NCBI RefSeq assembly: GCF_006540305.1
Contig: NZ_BJOR01000001.1
Coordinates: 3,720,001 to 3,784,000, forward strand
Origin: Streptomyces sp. 6-11-2
GTDB taxonomy: Bacteria; Actinomycetota; Actinomycetes; Streptomycetales; Streptomycetaceae
Direction: 5' to 3'
DNA length: 64,000 bases
Under the pieces are notes generated by a model. The model saw only the letters and a program-made list of their open reading frames with translations. It did not search any database and had not been told where the DNA came from. Shown piece after piece: positions 63,573 to 64,000 of the stretch. The translations under genes and the position numbers were made by a program. Every line of letters starts with the position of its first letter. Position 1 is the first letter of the stretch.

Positions 63573-64000
63573 ATGAACGACGAGCAGCCCATCCGCTTCG
63601 ACACCAAGATCGCCGTCCTGCTGCGCGAGGACCTGGAGACCTGGCAGCGCCTGAACGTCACCGCGTTCCTGGTCAGCGGCCTCGGCACGACGGTCCCGGA
63701 GATCATCGGGGAGCCGTACGAGGACGCCGACGAGGTGCCGTACCTGCCGATGTTCCGCCAGCCGGTGCTGGTCTTCCAGGGCGCCAAGGAGACGCTGACC
63801 GCGGCGCACGGGCGGGCCCTGTCCCGGGCCCTGCCGCGCGCCGTCTTCACCTCCGACCTGTTCACCACGGGCAACGACCGTGACAACCGGGCCGCGGTCC
63901 GGGCCGTGCCGACCGGCGAGCTGGACCTCGTGGGCCTCGCTGTCCACGGCCCGCGCAACGCGGTGGACAAGGTGCTGAAGGGCGCGCGGATGCACCCTTA
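63573..64000 (+). CDS. DUF2000 family protein (cut by window edge)
   Basis: The 142 visible codons begin MNDEQPIRFDTKIAVLLRED and include VPYLPMFRQPVLVFQG, matching the DUF2000 family (PTH2-like fold), usually about 140 residues, so nearly the whole protein is present. The window ends on TA, which could begin a stop or a Tyr codon. Function unknown. Divergent from the AraC regulator and probably regulated by it. Confidence 0.85.
   Translation, partial: MNDEQPIRFDTKIAVLLREDLETWQRLNVTAFLVSGLGTTVPEIIGEPYEDADEVPYLPMFRQPVLVFQGAKETLTAAHGRALSRALPRAVFTSDLFTTGNDRDNRAAVRAVPTGELDLVGLAVHGPRNAVDKVLKGARMHP

Overview
The window is chromosomal DNA from a Streptomyces or close relative. Base composition is very high GC with strongly GC-biased third codon positions, GTG and TTG starts are frequent, and the gene content is typical of the genus: mycothiol genes mshA and mshD, GlnR, the nickel regulator Nur, a c-di-GMP/WhiG-type anti-sigma factor and actinobacterial DUF families. 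As far as I can recall, the gene order follows the central part of the Streptomyces coelicolor chromosome around pstSCAB, ppk, glnR, nur and mshA. Recognition is from protein sequence and motifs only; nothing was searched.

Layout. (1) 1-410: 3' end of a 23S rRNA gene, a 5S rRNA gene and the rRNA operon terminator. (2) 431-10733: a GNAT enzyme, then a leftward cluster resembling a reduced type IV secretion or conjugation apparatus (pilin-like, VirB8/NTF2-like, VirB6/TrbL-like, SCO6880 family, VirB4-like ATPase, degenerate VirD4-like protein). Facing it are a secreted trypsin-like protease and a lytic transglycosylase-NlpC/P60 wall hydrolase. (3) 10.9-26 kb: a PAP2 phosphatase and a FAD oxidase, then a phosphate and polyphosphate island: pstS-pstC-pstA-pstB behind a PHO box, Pit transporter with its DUF47 partner, CsoR, a lipoprotein, NUDIX, CHAD and polyphosphate kinase. 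(4) 25.9-26.9 kb: a G-rich, repeat-filled stretch without a believable gene.

(5) 26.9-39.6 kb: mshD, a two-component system beside an HtrA-like protease, a LacI-type regulator, GlnR, a hydrolase, a MoaD-like protein, an LmeA-like protein, then a sulfurtransferase preceded by a 26-residue leader peptide with two Cys codons, DUF1416, DUF3099 and a DsrE-like protein. (6) 39.9-46.1 kb: an operon of three related unknown membrane proteins, a nitrobindin-like heme protein, Nur, a YgfZ-like protein, D-aminoacyl-tRNA deacylase and RsiG. (7) 46.3-53.4 kb: an Eis-like acetyltransferase, then the least understood part: two tandem paralogous GntR-type regulators with matching promoters and operator-like palindromes, a small membrane protein between them, a HAD hydrolase and a 727-residue double aminoglycoside-phosphotransferase-fold protein whose first kinase domain looks catalytically dead. 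(8) 53.4-64 kb: a MITE-like element, histidine phosphatase, an XRE regulator with a palindromic operator, HbhA-like protein, several tandem repeats, a PP2C-type response regulator, a RipA-like hydrolase, a methyltransferase, mshA-YbjN, an AraC regulator and a DUF2000 gene cut by the right edge.

Recurring features are a -10-like TANNNT box 6 or 7 bases before the start codon at about fourteen genes (probable leaderless transcripts) and several short dispersed repeats, including two copies of one MITE-like element at 43.2 and 53.4 kb.
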